From Silene noctiflora (taxonomy: Eukaryota; Streptophyta; Magnoliopsida; Caryophyllales; Caryophyllaceae): a DNA stretch of 25,118 nt. The stretch spans positions 17,281 through 42,398 of the forward strand of contig VHZZ01015437.1 of the NCBI GenBank assembly GCA_009801015.1, in the 5' to 3' direction. Under the pieces are notes generated by a model, which made no database searches, was not told the origin of the DNA, and saw only the letters and a program-made list of their open reading frames with translations. A program made the translations under genes and the position numbers. This document shows positions 1 to 12,800 of the stretch, piece by piece. Each line of letters opens with the position of its first letter. The stretch's first letter is position 1.

Positions 1-815
1 ACGGAGGAAGTAATACAATTAAACGTAGTTGCTCATTCATGTACAGATTTTAATCCTTCATAGACTTTTTTTCATTATTTTTCCAATGTATGTCCTTTAC
101 CTAGAAACTGGAAAGAGAAAAAAAAAAAAAAAAAAAAAAACTCTAATTCTCTTCCTCACAAAATTAATCAAATCCGTCAAATTACACAACTATGGATGCT
201 AATTCTCGTATTGATCAAGTAACAATTCTAATTCATAATTTTATTATATCAAATTAAGGAATTGATTTACACAACTATGGATGCTAACTCTATCCACTTG
301 CTAATTTAGCGGATTTTTTTGTACTCCGTACAAAACAAATTTATTTGATCCGTTTTAACGTTTAAGACGGATACCTCCGTTTAAAACAAAAAAAATGTGT
401 TGAAAATAAAATAACTCAAATAACGCGTAATTAAACTAATCAACCAACTCATGTAGATTAATTAAACTAAACTAACCGGACTCCCTGAACCATAACCGAT
501 TGATACATTTACAAGGTAGAACTCGACAAGTAAAAGTTGTAGAGTCATAACCGATTGATACATTTTACAAGGTAGAACTCGACAAGTAAAAGTTGTAGAG
601 TCGCAAAAGCCAAACCCCAAGTCCCCAACCAAAATGAGCTGAGAAAGTGACGCGAAAAGAAGAGTAGAAAAAGCATTGAAATAGAACAAGAGTACAAGAC
701 TATTGTTGCTTCCTTGATATACAAGAGTACAAGACTGTCTTGGAAGTTGTAGTTGAAGCAGAAGCAGAAGCAGAGACAGAGAGAGTGAAGTAAGGCAATA
801 GCTAGATAGACAGAA
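1..815. other. Upstream flank and promoter region of the CHR18-like gene
   Basis: No coding region is supported here. The stretch is AT-rich, with a poly(A) run at about 118-140 and a 19-base direct repeat (ACACAACTATGGATGCTAA) at about 184 and 269, 85 bp apart. A 55-bp tandem duplication lies at 491-601. Close to the start codon are two copies of ACAAGAGTACAAGACT (about 688 and 721) and a purine-rich GAAGCA/GAGA stretch at about 755-790, as is common in plant 5'UTRs. No convincing TATA box is visible, so the transcription start cannot be placed. Confidence 0.6.
491..601. repeat. 55/56-bp tandem duplication ahead of the CHR18-like gene
   Basis: Two adjacent copies run from 491-545 and 546-601. 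Each starts CATAACCGATTGATACATTT and ends with AAGTTGTAGAGT. They differ by one T in a T-run, so the duplication looks recent. It ends about 215 bp upstream of the ATG and therefore lies in the likely promoter or 5'UTR. Confidence 0.9.
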
Positions 816-3800
816 ATGGAATTCAATGACGATGATTGGGATTTGAATTTAACTGCTCAAGAACTTGATTCCCTTGAACGCGATGCTCTCCGCCAAATTT
901 CACAACGCAATTCCTCTTCTTCTTCTTCTTCTTCTTCTTCTTCTTCTTCTTCTATTCCACGCCCTTCTCTCCCAATTCCGAACCATCAACCGCATTCAAC
1001 CAACATTCACAACCCTATTCGTCCTCAAGTATGTTTCTTTAATTATCTTTATTCTTTTTTAATTTTATTATTATTTCCTAATTTCTTTATTCTGTTGACA
1101 TGCTTCCTTTATCGGTTTTCTGTCCTCATTTCAACTATCTTTGCTAGATTATGTCACTTTTTTAAGGGAAATTAGGGTTTATAGGGATAGTACAAGTTAT
1201 AAGGGAGGAAACCGCATGCACACTTAATTTAAGGCCATTTGCTTCCAGATAGTTGGAGGTGTTGCTGTAATTGTAGCGTATGGATGACTTGCTTACCTTT
1301 TGTATTCATTGTAAGTCATTTTTTTATTAAATGTAAATTAATGATTGGGACGGAGGGAGTACGTGTTTTATATTGTGCATTTTGTGTGGCTTTGATGTGT
1401 TTTTGTTATTTACATTTGGGTTGGCAGTCATTCAATGTGAATTTTGGCGCTATTTTCATTTTGGATCTTCTGGAAACAGTCTTTTTGGGGGGTTGCTAAC
1501 ATAAGGGTAAGGGTGCTACTGCTAGTGCTTACATCTGAACCCCCCTAAACTCGCTATTTGCAGGAGCCCTTGAGGCACTGGGGTCATTTTATTATTGTTG
1601 GTATTGGTCTCGCTGATGTTAAGAAATTGTTGCAAGTAAATACTACTTTGGAGTTTGGACGAGGAAGGGTTTTCCGAGTTGAACTGCAGAATTAGTTTTA
1701 CTTTGTTGTGGCGAGTCTTGAATAAACTTTTAGGTATAGAAGAATTGATTACTATGCTGCCTTGGACTTGTGGAATGATGTTTTGATGGATTCATTGTTC
1801 ATGAAGTCTATGTGAAATGTAGAGGATTACATTTGTCAAGTTTAGTATTTAAGGTGCGTCTTTTTTTTTGAGGAAGGAGGAATTTGTGCACTATGCAATT
1901 TTTTTATGATGAAAGGTACTGTAGAATATGGAAGCCATACTCAAAGTTATCTTAATCGAGTTTTGGAAGATGGACACTTGTGATTGTAAGTAAGCTTGCT
2001 AAATACTTCTAAAATAATGGGGTATTCATAAAGTAGATTTGTATATGAATATTTTTTGGGAGCCGATATTATAGGAAGCTTCTTTTGTTGAAAATGTTTC
2101 TATTGGAACCTATAGGTTTGTATATTTAGGGTTTATCTTAGTGAAGTCCATGTTTGAGAACAAGAAGCAAATTGACAGAGAAACGCAAACATGGTAGTAT
2201 GTGTTTGGTTCGCCACCAACTATCGAAGTATTGTAGTGTTATATGAATCAAAGTTTGAGAAACTTTTATGTGTGTTACCTGTTTTAACATACTGTTAAAA
2301 AGACGAAATGATGGTATTTGCTTATCATACCTTTGAACGCCTTGTATACTCGTCGTGAAAAAAGAGAGGTATTTGTAGAAATGCCTCCAGCTACTCCCTT
2401 TGTTCCTCTATAGAATGCCTGCACCACTATTTATTTGAAGTGTGTACAAAAAATCACTAAAACCGTCGTCAAAGTATGTTTCTAATTTTAACCTCTCCCT
2501 TACTTCCATATCACCATTTAACAACGATTGATGTACACAAGTGAGAGACCTTAGAAAGTTAGAAGGCCGATTGGGTGTTATCAGGTACTCATCAAAGCCC
2601 GTTTTTTTAATCAAGGAATATGGCTTTAACGGTCATACGTGCAAAAGTAGTCGTTGGAGAGGGTAACTCTAAATTGGCATACCATGTGCAGCTTTATGGC
2701 GCATAGAACTAACCTATGTTTACCACGTGCAAAAATTGAAACTTATGGAGTTATGGTATACTGTGCAATATCTATTTCACGACAGCAAATCATTCAGTCA
2801 TTCACTATTGAGGGTTAATGTGATTTAATTTTGTATACTATGAGTGCACACTTAATATTATGATGATACCTAATGCACCATGGCAAAGTAAGCTATACCA
2901 TATGCAATTTGCAGTGTTTGATGGCATCACATGAATTTCCATTCTTTAATCATTACCCTTATTGTCTAGAGATTTTTCATATTGGTCCAGGTAGACGCTC
3001 CTTTAGGATCCAGAGTCTTGCCATCATCCATCACACCAAAAGTAGCTGGTGAGCCCTTGTAAATATCACACTTCTATTTTTCTGAGTTACATAGATGCTT
3101 TGATGCAATCTTGAATATCTATGTTGATTGGCGGATTTAGGATTAAAGATTGAAGCTTTTTATTAGAGTTCAGAGTCCGTATTTACGACATAAGTAAAGT
3201 GAAAAAGATGATGGAAAGCTCCCGAAAGGCTGAGAAAGGATAAGATCCACATAGAAACTCCATCACTAGAGATCTGGTTTTGAAAGCCGATAATCTAGTC
3301 GTTCAAGTAAAGCGCTTCATTTAAAATTTGTATGTAATAACAATTGTGCAAGGCAATAAAAAGAGGACACATTTTCTAACTTCGCCGATAAAATTACACC
3401 AATTTCGTGGAGTAGAATCCTTAGTCTTTCGAAAAAAGGTTTGTAGAATGGAGATGCACATTGTTTGCAAGCTTACATGGCTTAAACATGCTCTTGCTAT
3501 TATTTCTGATGTCTACGTAGACGATTCATCAAAGGAGGGCCCAAAGCAGACAATGAAGTTCTTTCTTCATGCTACTGGAAACATAGCTGCCAGATTCCCA
3601 TATGACCAGGTGTCCTTTAATTGCTTGTGTATCTTATTTGCTTTATGTTTAAATGTCGTCTTTTCTGATAGTACCTATGTTTTTTTGTTAAACCAGGTTC
3701 TTGTAAATACCATCAAGAAGATCCCCAAGGCTACGTGGAATGCAAAAGAAAGGTTTGCTCCTATCTTTATGTAGTTGCTGTTGTCACTTTCAATCTAGCT

Positions 3801-6800
3801 TCTGCAATCTTAGTTGTGTAGTATGGTTCTGAAATGGCAGGTTGTGGATCTTCCCGCTGTCTTCCTTATCATCTGCTGAAGATATTATTAAGGAAGCGCG
3901 CAATCCAAGAATTGAGGTAAAATGTTTCTTCCCTTTTGTCTGTCGCTTTTATTAGGTAGTAGAGGCTTTGCTCTTTCTTTATAGTCTAGTCTAGTCCTCG
4001 ATCTTCCTATGAACGTCCATTGTAGAAATTCTCTGATTAGTAGGTATGGACCATATGAATTTACACAGGTTAGACATTATGCTATTAACATTTACAGGCT
4101 GTCCAGGATGTTATACATTACATCATGTTTTATTTTCTGACACCCTAGGTAGAAAATTTGGATCCTCTGGTTCGGCGAGCTATAGCTGCTGCTACTGCTG
4201 TTCCAGATCTTCGAGGTGAATATTAAAAACCGTGGTTTTTGTAATATGCTGCTTTGTCTCTATTGTAACCAATTGTTTTATGACAGGATTATCTGTCTAA
4301 ATAAAACAATCTTAAACTTGTTCGATTTAACCAACTGTGCAAAGCTGTTTTGGTTATCAAAATTCATATTTGACAAGCAGTGGTTTTTTTCGTAATTGTG
4401 CATGCCACCAGGCAACTTATATAATTACTCCGTATTTATTTCAGACAATGGATTATACATCTGTTGACATTGCTGTTTTACCCCTTCCATACTTTTTCTC
4501 TTTCCATTTCCCCTACACGCTTTTTAAGAAAGTGTTGAAATGACACTCCTACCCCTCACAAACCTGAGTCACTACACTTACCATTTCACCATTCCGTCTT
4601 TACTCCCCTTTAATCTCTCATCCCACCTCCTAGCCGCCACCACGTACAACCCGACATCAATCACCAACCATCCAAACCCTGACCATACACCACCACTCAG
4701 GCTCTAGAGTCTAGACCACGATCACCTCTGACCACCCACGCACGAATTCTACACAATCCACCATGAAACACATCACTGTCACCATGAACCCTCCGCTATT
4801 GCTGCGGAACCACATTACCATCACAAAATCCACCATTACTCGACAAAATCCACCATCAACTTCATGAAAGTATGAAACCACCACGAGATTCACCATTACC
4901 ATCAGGAACAAACCATCACTATCCACCAGACCACCACAGAATCTTCCACTATCCACCACGAAACCACGACAACCTTTCAAAACCACTAGTCAAGTCCACA
5001 GAACCACAACCTAGCACATTAGATAACCAGATCCTAGGGAGAAAGGACGAAGACGAGGAGCCAGACCTGGAGGAGAATGGTAGGAGGTTGAGAAAGTTGA
5101 CTAGGCCGGTGATTATGAGAATGAGTGACGATTTGGCTGGAAAATTTTCTTATTGGTGTGCTCGTAGAACATGGCTATGGTGAAGGGTGATGATGAAAAG
5201 GAGAGAGACTTATGGCTAATGAAGGGGAGGGTGAATGAGTTGAGTAAGGAGATTTAGGATTTTCAAACAAACTACTTGCTGATTTTGGAAAGAATGAGAA
5301 GTGGGAAGAAAGAAAAACCTGCTAAATAGGGGTACCGGAAGATAATAGAAGTATGGAGGGCACATTTTTAAGGAATCTGAAAGTTTTGACTTTTACCACT
5401 TTCTTAGGCTCTAGTCAGCTACTAATATTGAGTAAAAATTAAGAATGAGGTGATTTACTTAGTATGAAGATATGTAGGGGTGACTGAGAGGAACATGGGT
5501 GTAATTGGGATTCATGTAGAATCTTTGGATAGAGCTGAGTGAAGTGATGTTGTTTACATGGATAACTGTATTTGACTATGTACATTGTTTCTCCTTTTTT
5601 TTTTTTTTTTCTTTTGCTTTCTGTTTCAAGTATGAAGAATCATTGTGAACAGTGAAGTAGTGCACAGAGTTTTGCTAGTTCCTAGAGAATAAAAAAATGC
5701 TAGTGCAAACGTTGTCTTTTATTTTCACATGCCTAACTAAGATACTTTTGTTGCTATGTTTATTTCCATCTGCTGCTCTTTTAAAAGCATTTATAGCATT
5801 TTACTGAGTTTTATTATCTTAAAGATCAATATGACAGGATCCCTAATGATCTTGAATCAAAACTTTTAGCTTTCCAACGGGATGGTGTCAGGTATCTTCC
5901 AACAAACTTTTTTGATAATGCTAATGTTTTTTATACCCCTTGTTTGGATGAAGGGATTTGAAGGAGTGGGAGCAGGAGGGATGCACTATCCCTGGTTTGG
6001 ATATTAAAATGGGGTGAACCCATTTTCTCTCCTAATATGCTACAATCAAATCAAAATCCTTCCAACATAGAAAATATTGGAGGGAAGACACTTGCTCCAT
6101 TCCCCCTCCCCTCCCATTCCTCCCTTTGTCTTCCCTCTATACCCTCCCTTTCTTTCCCTCCTAATATCCTATCCAACTAATGCCAGAATACCTTAGAGGC
6201 TAAAAGTTTGTATGATTAAGTTATCTCCCTTTGTTTTTAAACAATTTCGTGTACTGCTTTCTTGTTAGTCAGTGTTATGATCAGAAGCTATATCTGGTGC
6301 CTGCTGTTTATGTTATTAGGTTTGTGTTGCAGCATGGAGGACGTGCCCTTGTGGCTGATGAAATGGGTTTGGGTAAGACTTTGCAGGTAACAGACTGCAC
6401 AAGTTGTCTTTTCGTAGACTGATGATTTGGAGTAGTTAATTAGACAGTTAAAAGTACGGATATTTATGAATGTAAAACAACTTTTTGCTTGCTTTGCTTT
6501 GAGAATGGTAAGTATGTTCAAATCTCAACTGGAAATTCAAACTTTAGCATAAAGGATAAGAATTGCACCCTTTTATGGTAAAATACTTTGTACAGCTAAA
6601 AATTATGAGTTAATATAAAATATAAACTTTTTATTAGCTTAGAGGTATGTGGTGCACAAAGTTTAGGATTCCTTTTTTTTTTAAGATGAAAGTGAACAAA
6701 TATTTTGAAGATTTAGACAAGCCTTAGGAGTAGAGCTGTCAAAGATGACCTGACCCGAAAAACGACCAAAACCCGCCCGAAAATAGACCGGAAATGACCC

Positions 6801-9800
6801 GCTTTTTCAACCCGAACCCGAAGACGAACCGACCTGAAAATAACCCGCACATTTAGGGTCAAGAGCCGCTAGACCCATGACGGCGTGACCCAACCTGAAA
6901 ATAGGTAAATTTATTAAAATTTTATATTTAAAGCCAATAAAACTAATATATAATTATAAGAATAATTTGTAATATCATATATTAAACTAAATAATAAAAA
7001 TTAAGAATAACTATGTGTTCATAAGTAAAATTAAAGAAAACAAAAATTTGTAAAAAGGTTAGACCCGTTCTGACCCAAAACCTGTATATTACAAACTCGA
7101 AATAGACCCGACCCGTATTTTGCCCGAACCCGAAATTACTTAACCCGTAACCCGCCCGTTCAACCCGTTTGACAGATCTACCTAGTAGGCTAGGACAAGG
7201 AATAATTCAACTTTTTATGAGTAAGTCCGTCTCTAACCCTAGTCATGATGTCAAATTTCCAAGCCCACTCCACTTTTTCCTCCTTAAAACCCATGGATGT
7301 TGGCCAATTGGAATTTGGGACACATGTCTATGTTGCACTCAGAAAGACTTTTTTTTTTTTTTTTTTAATTTTCTCAAGAAAGGTCATTCTGACCACATCC
7401 AGTGTTCTTCTCATTGCCGAAAGTGGTAGAATCAAACAATAACAATTGCAGAGGTTGACTTGGATGCTATCGTAGTTTAAAACACGCCTCAGGCGTACTC
7501 TAGCCCAAGGTTTTGTGAGACAGGCCGAAACGCCCCGGTGCATCTTGTAGATTAGGCACAAGGAGCACTACGATGCAATTTTGACCTTTTTCTACTAGTT
7601 ATTTTATTATGCCCTTCTCTTTGCTACATTATCATTAACTTTTACTCCTTTACATATTAGCCTTTTTTAAGTCCAAGAGGTTGCTGTTGCACAATATTTT
7701 ATTTCGAAAATACAAATTTGTTTGAAAAATTGTGCACCTCATTTCTATCAGGCACACGCCTTTGCCTTGCGACCTATACCCTGTAGCCTCAGTGTGCCTC
7801 GCATTTTTTTTAAGCTAAGGATGCTTGTAGGAGTTGTCAAAATGCCACTTCTATTGACCACCTCATCAAGTCACCGTGGGGAGTAGTGTTGGTCTATAAA
7901 TTAGGGAAAGTTAACCATTGAATTATAGCCTTTGACACTGATAGTTGTGGGTCGAAATCTGGTAGAAGAAACTCAGCCCTTGGGAAAGATAAGTGTAGAT
8001 GGTGTAGCTACAATACTTCAAGCCATAAAACACAGAAATATAATCTCTCTGTTGCATAAGGAGTCAACTAGTTGCTGTTATCTTATGGAGTAAAATTCAC
8101 TATTCACTATATGCTCTTACGACTTACGAGTATGATGGAATAAAGCAAAGTGACTCACCAAACAGTTTGTGTCTATATTGTATAGCAAGTATTGTTGACA
8201 CAGACAAAATGTTACATACACCCAATTTCCCCTTAGCTGGTAACAGATGAGACTTTGAGGCATTAAGGTAACGTTGTTGTTGCTGTGTTGTCTTTTTTGT
8301 GCAGGCGATTGCTGTGACCACATGTGTCAGGGAAGCATGGCCAGTTTTGGTGCTTACGCCTTCTTCTTTACGATTGCATTGGGCTTCTGTGAGTTTACAA
8401 ATTTTCTTTGTTGTCGAAATGGGATATCCTAGGGTGTGCATCCTAGGAACTCTTTCTTTTTCCTCTATAAACTAATGGTTTCTTACTTATCTTGCAGATG
8501 ATTCAGGAATGGTTAAAGATTCCTCCATCAGATATTGTTGTACGTATACCTCTTTCTTATTAATTTTTTGTTGACGATCTTATCATATTCTGGCTACCCG
8601 AGAACTCACCTGTAGGCTTCTTGTTTGTATGTATACAATGTCTGAGTTTGTACACGTAGGAATTGGATGACTGGATGCTTAGATTATTACTTAATTGCAT
8701 TTATTTGAGTGAAAGCTTCTCTGTATGTTTATATTCATGTCTCACGTTATTGTTTGGTGGACATCTTGTTGGCTCACATAGATTTGACAATTTGTTTGAT
8801 TCGTGCTCTCTGTTTTTCCTACTTATGTATTCGTATGTTCTTCTTAGAGTATTGGACTTAGTTGCGTGCTTTTGTAATCTCATTAGTTTACTTTGCAGGT
8901 AGTATTATCACAGTGGGGTGGATCAAATAGAGCGGGGTTTTCTGTTGTATCCTCAACGAAAGGGGTAGTTCGTCTTGATGGCCTTTTTAACATCATTTCC
9001 TATGATACTGTTCCCAAATTACAGGGAACGCTGATGTCATCACAATTCAAGGCAAGTGTCTGCTTTGCCTGACTGAATTTCTGGATGGTTTAAATATGAC
9101 TTGTTAAGTCTTTGCTTCATCTGCTAACATGCAAAGCCTCCTAAAAAACGAGAAACTTATCCACTTACGGTTTCTACCACTGTGTTTTACCTTCTTATCT
9201 TTTTTCCAGACGTGCGAGTTATAAACATGTATTGATGTTGGTTGTCCCTTCATTTGCCATGTCGTCTGAGAGTCTATCTTCCATTTCTCTGTTTGGCGGT
9301 GTAGCATCTATGCTTAGTTTAAACAAGCATACCTCGAGCAAATTTAAAACAGAGGCTCAGTGAAGCACTAGCTAAAACGCCTCGGTGCACCTTAAGTGCG
9401 CCTTGTAGATTAGGCATGCATTGCGAGGCACACTGCTATTAAATTACTCCGTATTTTTTTTCCGATCGATTTCTTTTATTATGCCCTTCTTGGTGCCACA
9501 TTATCCCTATCTTTTACCTCCTTACGTGTAAGTGCTCTCTAAATTTCAAAAAAAAGTATTGTTGAGCAAAGTTCTATTTTTCAAAATCAGTGCGCCCCGT
9601 GTCTGTAAGGCATACACCTTCTTACTCTTATTTATGGGCCAAACCAAACTAGCACGTCACCTAAAAGATTTGGGAATTTGACAAAATAAATTAATTGGTG
9701 GCATTTCGCAACGGCAGATGAGGTACCATTTGTTTGCAAGGGCAATGTGCCTCTTGCATACTTTGTCAATTGTGTGCCGGGAATTCGTTTAGAAAATCAG

Positions 9801-12800
9801 CCAACAGCTGAAGCCATGCGGCATCATCCCAGATTCATTTACGCTGTGTACTATACCTTGCTTATTCTACAGTAATTTAGGTTTTAAAATCTGAACATTT
9901 ACCATATCTGCAGAAATGCAACAAAAACTAGTTCGGTTATAAGTCCTGTTCAAAATACATAGCCGCACGTAAGCATCATCTCTTCAGTCATCATCGGTAT
10001 CAGGTTTCCATAGCCATTTTAAAGTTCTATTCCAGACTATGTTACTTAGACTCGCCTGCAACTCTACAAGTGGCGCACACCGCGCGGTGGTGCATATCAC
10101 CGTGTCAGACACGACTTTGGGGTGAAAATCAATTCATGTTTTTGCCCAAAAATGAAGTGGCTAAGAGTTGTGTCGTGTCTGAAGGAATACTGTGATGTCC
10201 CACAAAATGCTGCTAAAGTGAGGTGTACAAGTAACACAGATTCCAGATCAGTACCTTATTCAATCACTTCAAAACTGCGTAGCTCCAAGCTGCAAATTTG
10301 AAATAGATCATCTCCGTCTTCTCAGCCAAATAATCCCGTTAGAAGTCTTTGTGAGCAGCTTGAATTTTAGTGAAAAGTGTTAGGAGAAACAGCAGAAGAG
10401 GCCATAAATGCAGCTTACCTGCGCCTTAGGCAGTGAATTAGTTGCTCAGCAGTATGCATATGTATATAGTATATTTGATGTTTCTCAACAAAATTCCACA
10501 TGTTCTAGCTGAGATTCAAGAGGAAAATATTGACTGAGAAATATTGCGGGTCTCTTGATGCATCTGTTGCCGAAATTTACTCGTCAGCTTGGTAAACTGG
10601 TGCATATGACTATATGGTCATCAGCCACCTCATAATTGCTTCACGTAGTTATAATTTCTTATTCGCTTAGTTCAAGAGAATTTTTTTAGATTGTTGTTGC
10701 CAATTAACTCTTTCTAATACGGTAATACCTATCGGATCCCCATAATCTATAAGGAAATCAATGTGGAATTGTGTAGTGTAAATGGGTTCCTATTTCTGGC
10801 AGTATCTGTGATTGAGGCTGGTGTTTAACCTTTTTTTTTCACTGTTTCCCGTACCAGTTGTGTCATGTTTTTGAACTAGTTATAGACTTTGCAGGCAAGA
10901 ACTGCAATTATCTGGTACTGAAATAACTGGTGGAAACTGCTTTGCTATGCAGGTTGTAATTGCGGATGAGTCACATTATTTGAAGAATGCTCAAGCAAAA
11001 AGGACAGCCGCCACACTACCAGTTTTAGTGGTCTCTCTTTCTCTCTGAAGGAAGTGTTGCATGCATCATTCTGTTGTTCAATACTTCGTTCCTCACAAAT
11101 TTTCCACTTGTGAATTTCTTTGTTACTTTTTCAGAAAGCCCAGTATGTAATCTTACTTAGCGGCACTCCTGCTTTATCAAGACCTATTGAGTTATTCAAG
11201 CAGGTTGTCTTTTGTTTTACTGACCCGTGTTATAACTTTCCTTCTATCTTTGCTTCATGTCATCTTTTTATTTTTATTTTTTTTTATTTTTTTTGGTGCA
11301 GCTAGAAGCCTTGTATCCTGATGTATACAAGAATGTACATGAATATGGCAGCCGATACTGTAGGGGTGTAAGTTATCTTATTTGTCGCTGAACTCTGTTT
11401 TAACATCCACAATTACTCTCTTCTGTTATTGATGAACAACTTCTTAAATTTCTCGACTTTGAAGGGTGTATTTGGACAATACCAAGGGGCAAGTAACCAT
11501 GAAGAATTGCACAATTTGATTAAAGCAACACTGATGATACGCAGACTAAAGAAGGATGTTCTTTCTGAGCTACCTGTAAAACGTAGGCAACAGGTAATGC
11601 TGCAGTGCTCTTGGAGTCTCTGTACACCCTAGCTTCTAAGGCTATGTGAAATATCTTTGTTACTGCTTCTTCTATGTGGTTCGCCACCATTCCAAAACAT
11701 TGTTTATAGAGAAAATTTGTGGTTTACATTTCGTATATCTGGCTGTTGCTAATGTGATGGAGCTTGATACTTAACTTTAAGGTTATCAGTTTATCACTCT
11801 TTGGATGACAAATTAAACATGTTTGATACAAAAAAATTCAGTGTTGCTATAAATTTTTATTAATGGCCGCTTCATGTTTATGGATATTAAGTTTTCTAAG
11901 ACAATGATCCAAAAAAAAAATCATTGTCATCTATAGATATTTATTATTGGCCGCTCCATGTTCATGGATATTAAGTTTTCTAAGACAATCTCTGGCTAAA
12001 ACTAGAAAATAACGAAATAAAAACTAAAAACAGAAATGGACAAGGAATGCACCATCACACCGAAAGGTGATGCATGCTGTTTGAACTCATCGTTCTATAT
12101 TTCTAGTTCTAAATTAAGACATGGAATCACGTTTTTGGTTGTCCTTGAGATGGTTGGTTCCGCTTCTCCAGCAACTCACCTTTTGACATTGGCTGTGACT
12201 ATCAGGTGTTTCTGGATTTGGCGGAGAAGGATCTGAAGCAAATCAAAGCACTTTTTCTTGAGGTGATACATTTTGTTTGTGCTGTTTGCAGTAACTCTTT
12301 GTCCATATCTTCATATGCTTTTTTGCTTGTCATGATCAGTAACTCTTAGCCCTTATATATGTTCGTATGCTTAGTTTTTTGTTAAGATCTAGATAATTAA
12401 AGGTCTTAAGTTTTACGAGACAGTTCAATTTATTATATTCTATGCATACAAAACGAAGAGAGCTATAAATTTTTCACCTTACCTCTACACCTTATCCCCC
12501 TTTGCTTTCTGTTTATGCTGAGTTTTTGCCCTTCCATTTGTTCGAACTACGGTCCTACAACTCTATTTAATGGTTTCTTGTCAAATTCTTTGGGGCTTGT
12601 CGTGGTCTCAGCGATGAGCCATTATATTTTCACACATGAAAACCTGAAATTTTGCTCGCTAATCAACTTTTACTTCCTGTCATGTTTATGTTTTCTTCAA
12701 TATCTTCTCTTTGAAAAGTTTTAATAACCAGGAGCAGAAATTTTGATGTTACTTTTCATAGTTAGGTGTGCTGAAAGACAGGATAAAGGCTAGTAAGTCG

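Larger units (their letters stand above)
4216..5824 (+). other. Intron 6 of the CHR18-like gene
   Basis: A 1609-bp intron between the HARP domain and the motor. About half of it (4525-5406) is an insertion candidate with short inverted ends and coding-like DNA. The rest is AT-rich and includes a T-run at about 5592-5610 and a TTACTCCGTATTT motif at about 4426. The downstream exon is joined at TCTTAAAG/AT, restoring a DQYDRIP reading frame. Confidence 0.75.
6387..8304 (+). other. Intron 8 of the CHR18-like gene
   Basis: A 1918-bp intron directly after the Walker A exon. It holds a hAT-like MITE (6731-7180), a T-run at about 7350-7366 and copy 1 of a GCCTYGGTGCA-type repeat (about 7480-7805). 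Short open frames here on either strand show no conserved protein text. Confidence 0.8.
9052..10952 (+). other. Intron 11, a GC-AG intron of 1901 bp
   Basis: The donor reads TTCAAG/GCAAGTG and the acceptor CTATGCAG/GTTGTAATT. Joining them gives [11 protein letters not shown], which matches the family across the junction. No GT nearby keeps the frame. AAG/GCAAGT is the usual strong context for the rare GC-AG class. The intron holds repeat copies at about 9345-9620 and 10035-10190 and otherwise no recognisable gene. Confidence 0.9.
5825..12262 (+). other. SNF2 motor lobe 1 exons (helicase motifs I-III)
   Basis: Exons 7-16 encode the first RecA-like lobe. The Q-region reads [17 protein letters not shown]. 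Walker A DEMGLGKT is at 6357-6380 and motif Ia [11 protein letters not shown] is in exon 9. The DESH box is at 10965-10976 and SGTPALSRP is in exon 13. The brace region ends with [14 protein letters not shown] in exon 15. DESH instead of DEAH is normal for SMARCAL1 relatives. No catalytic residue is missing. Confidence 0.92.

Noticed and set aside
1343-2407. One Stowaway element between the CGGAGGGAGTA and TACTCCC motifs
   Set aside because: The two ends point outward from each other and do not pair as one element; they are treated as separate fragments.
3328-3520. In-frame extension of exon 3 upstream (acceptor GCAAG near 3350)
   Set aside because: It keeps the frame but adds about 57 residues unlike the family. 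The AG at 3519-3520 has a better pyrimidine stretch and gives the conserved-looking short linker.
4711-4986. Minus-strand frame rich in Gly/Val/Met
   Set aside because: Explained by the CCA/ACC-rich composition of the opposite strand; no known protein resemblance.
7349-7366. Poly(T)/poly(A) runs as tails of retroposed genes
   Set aside because: No coding or SINE/LINE body with flanking duplication adjoins them; long A/T runs are common in these introns.
8124-8441. Minus-strand open frames over exon 9 of the helicase
   Set aside because: Antisense shadow of a well-supported exon and intron.
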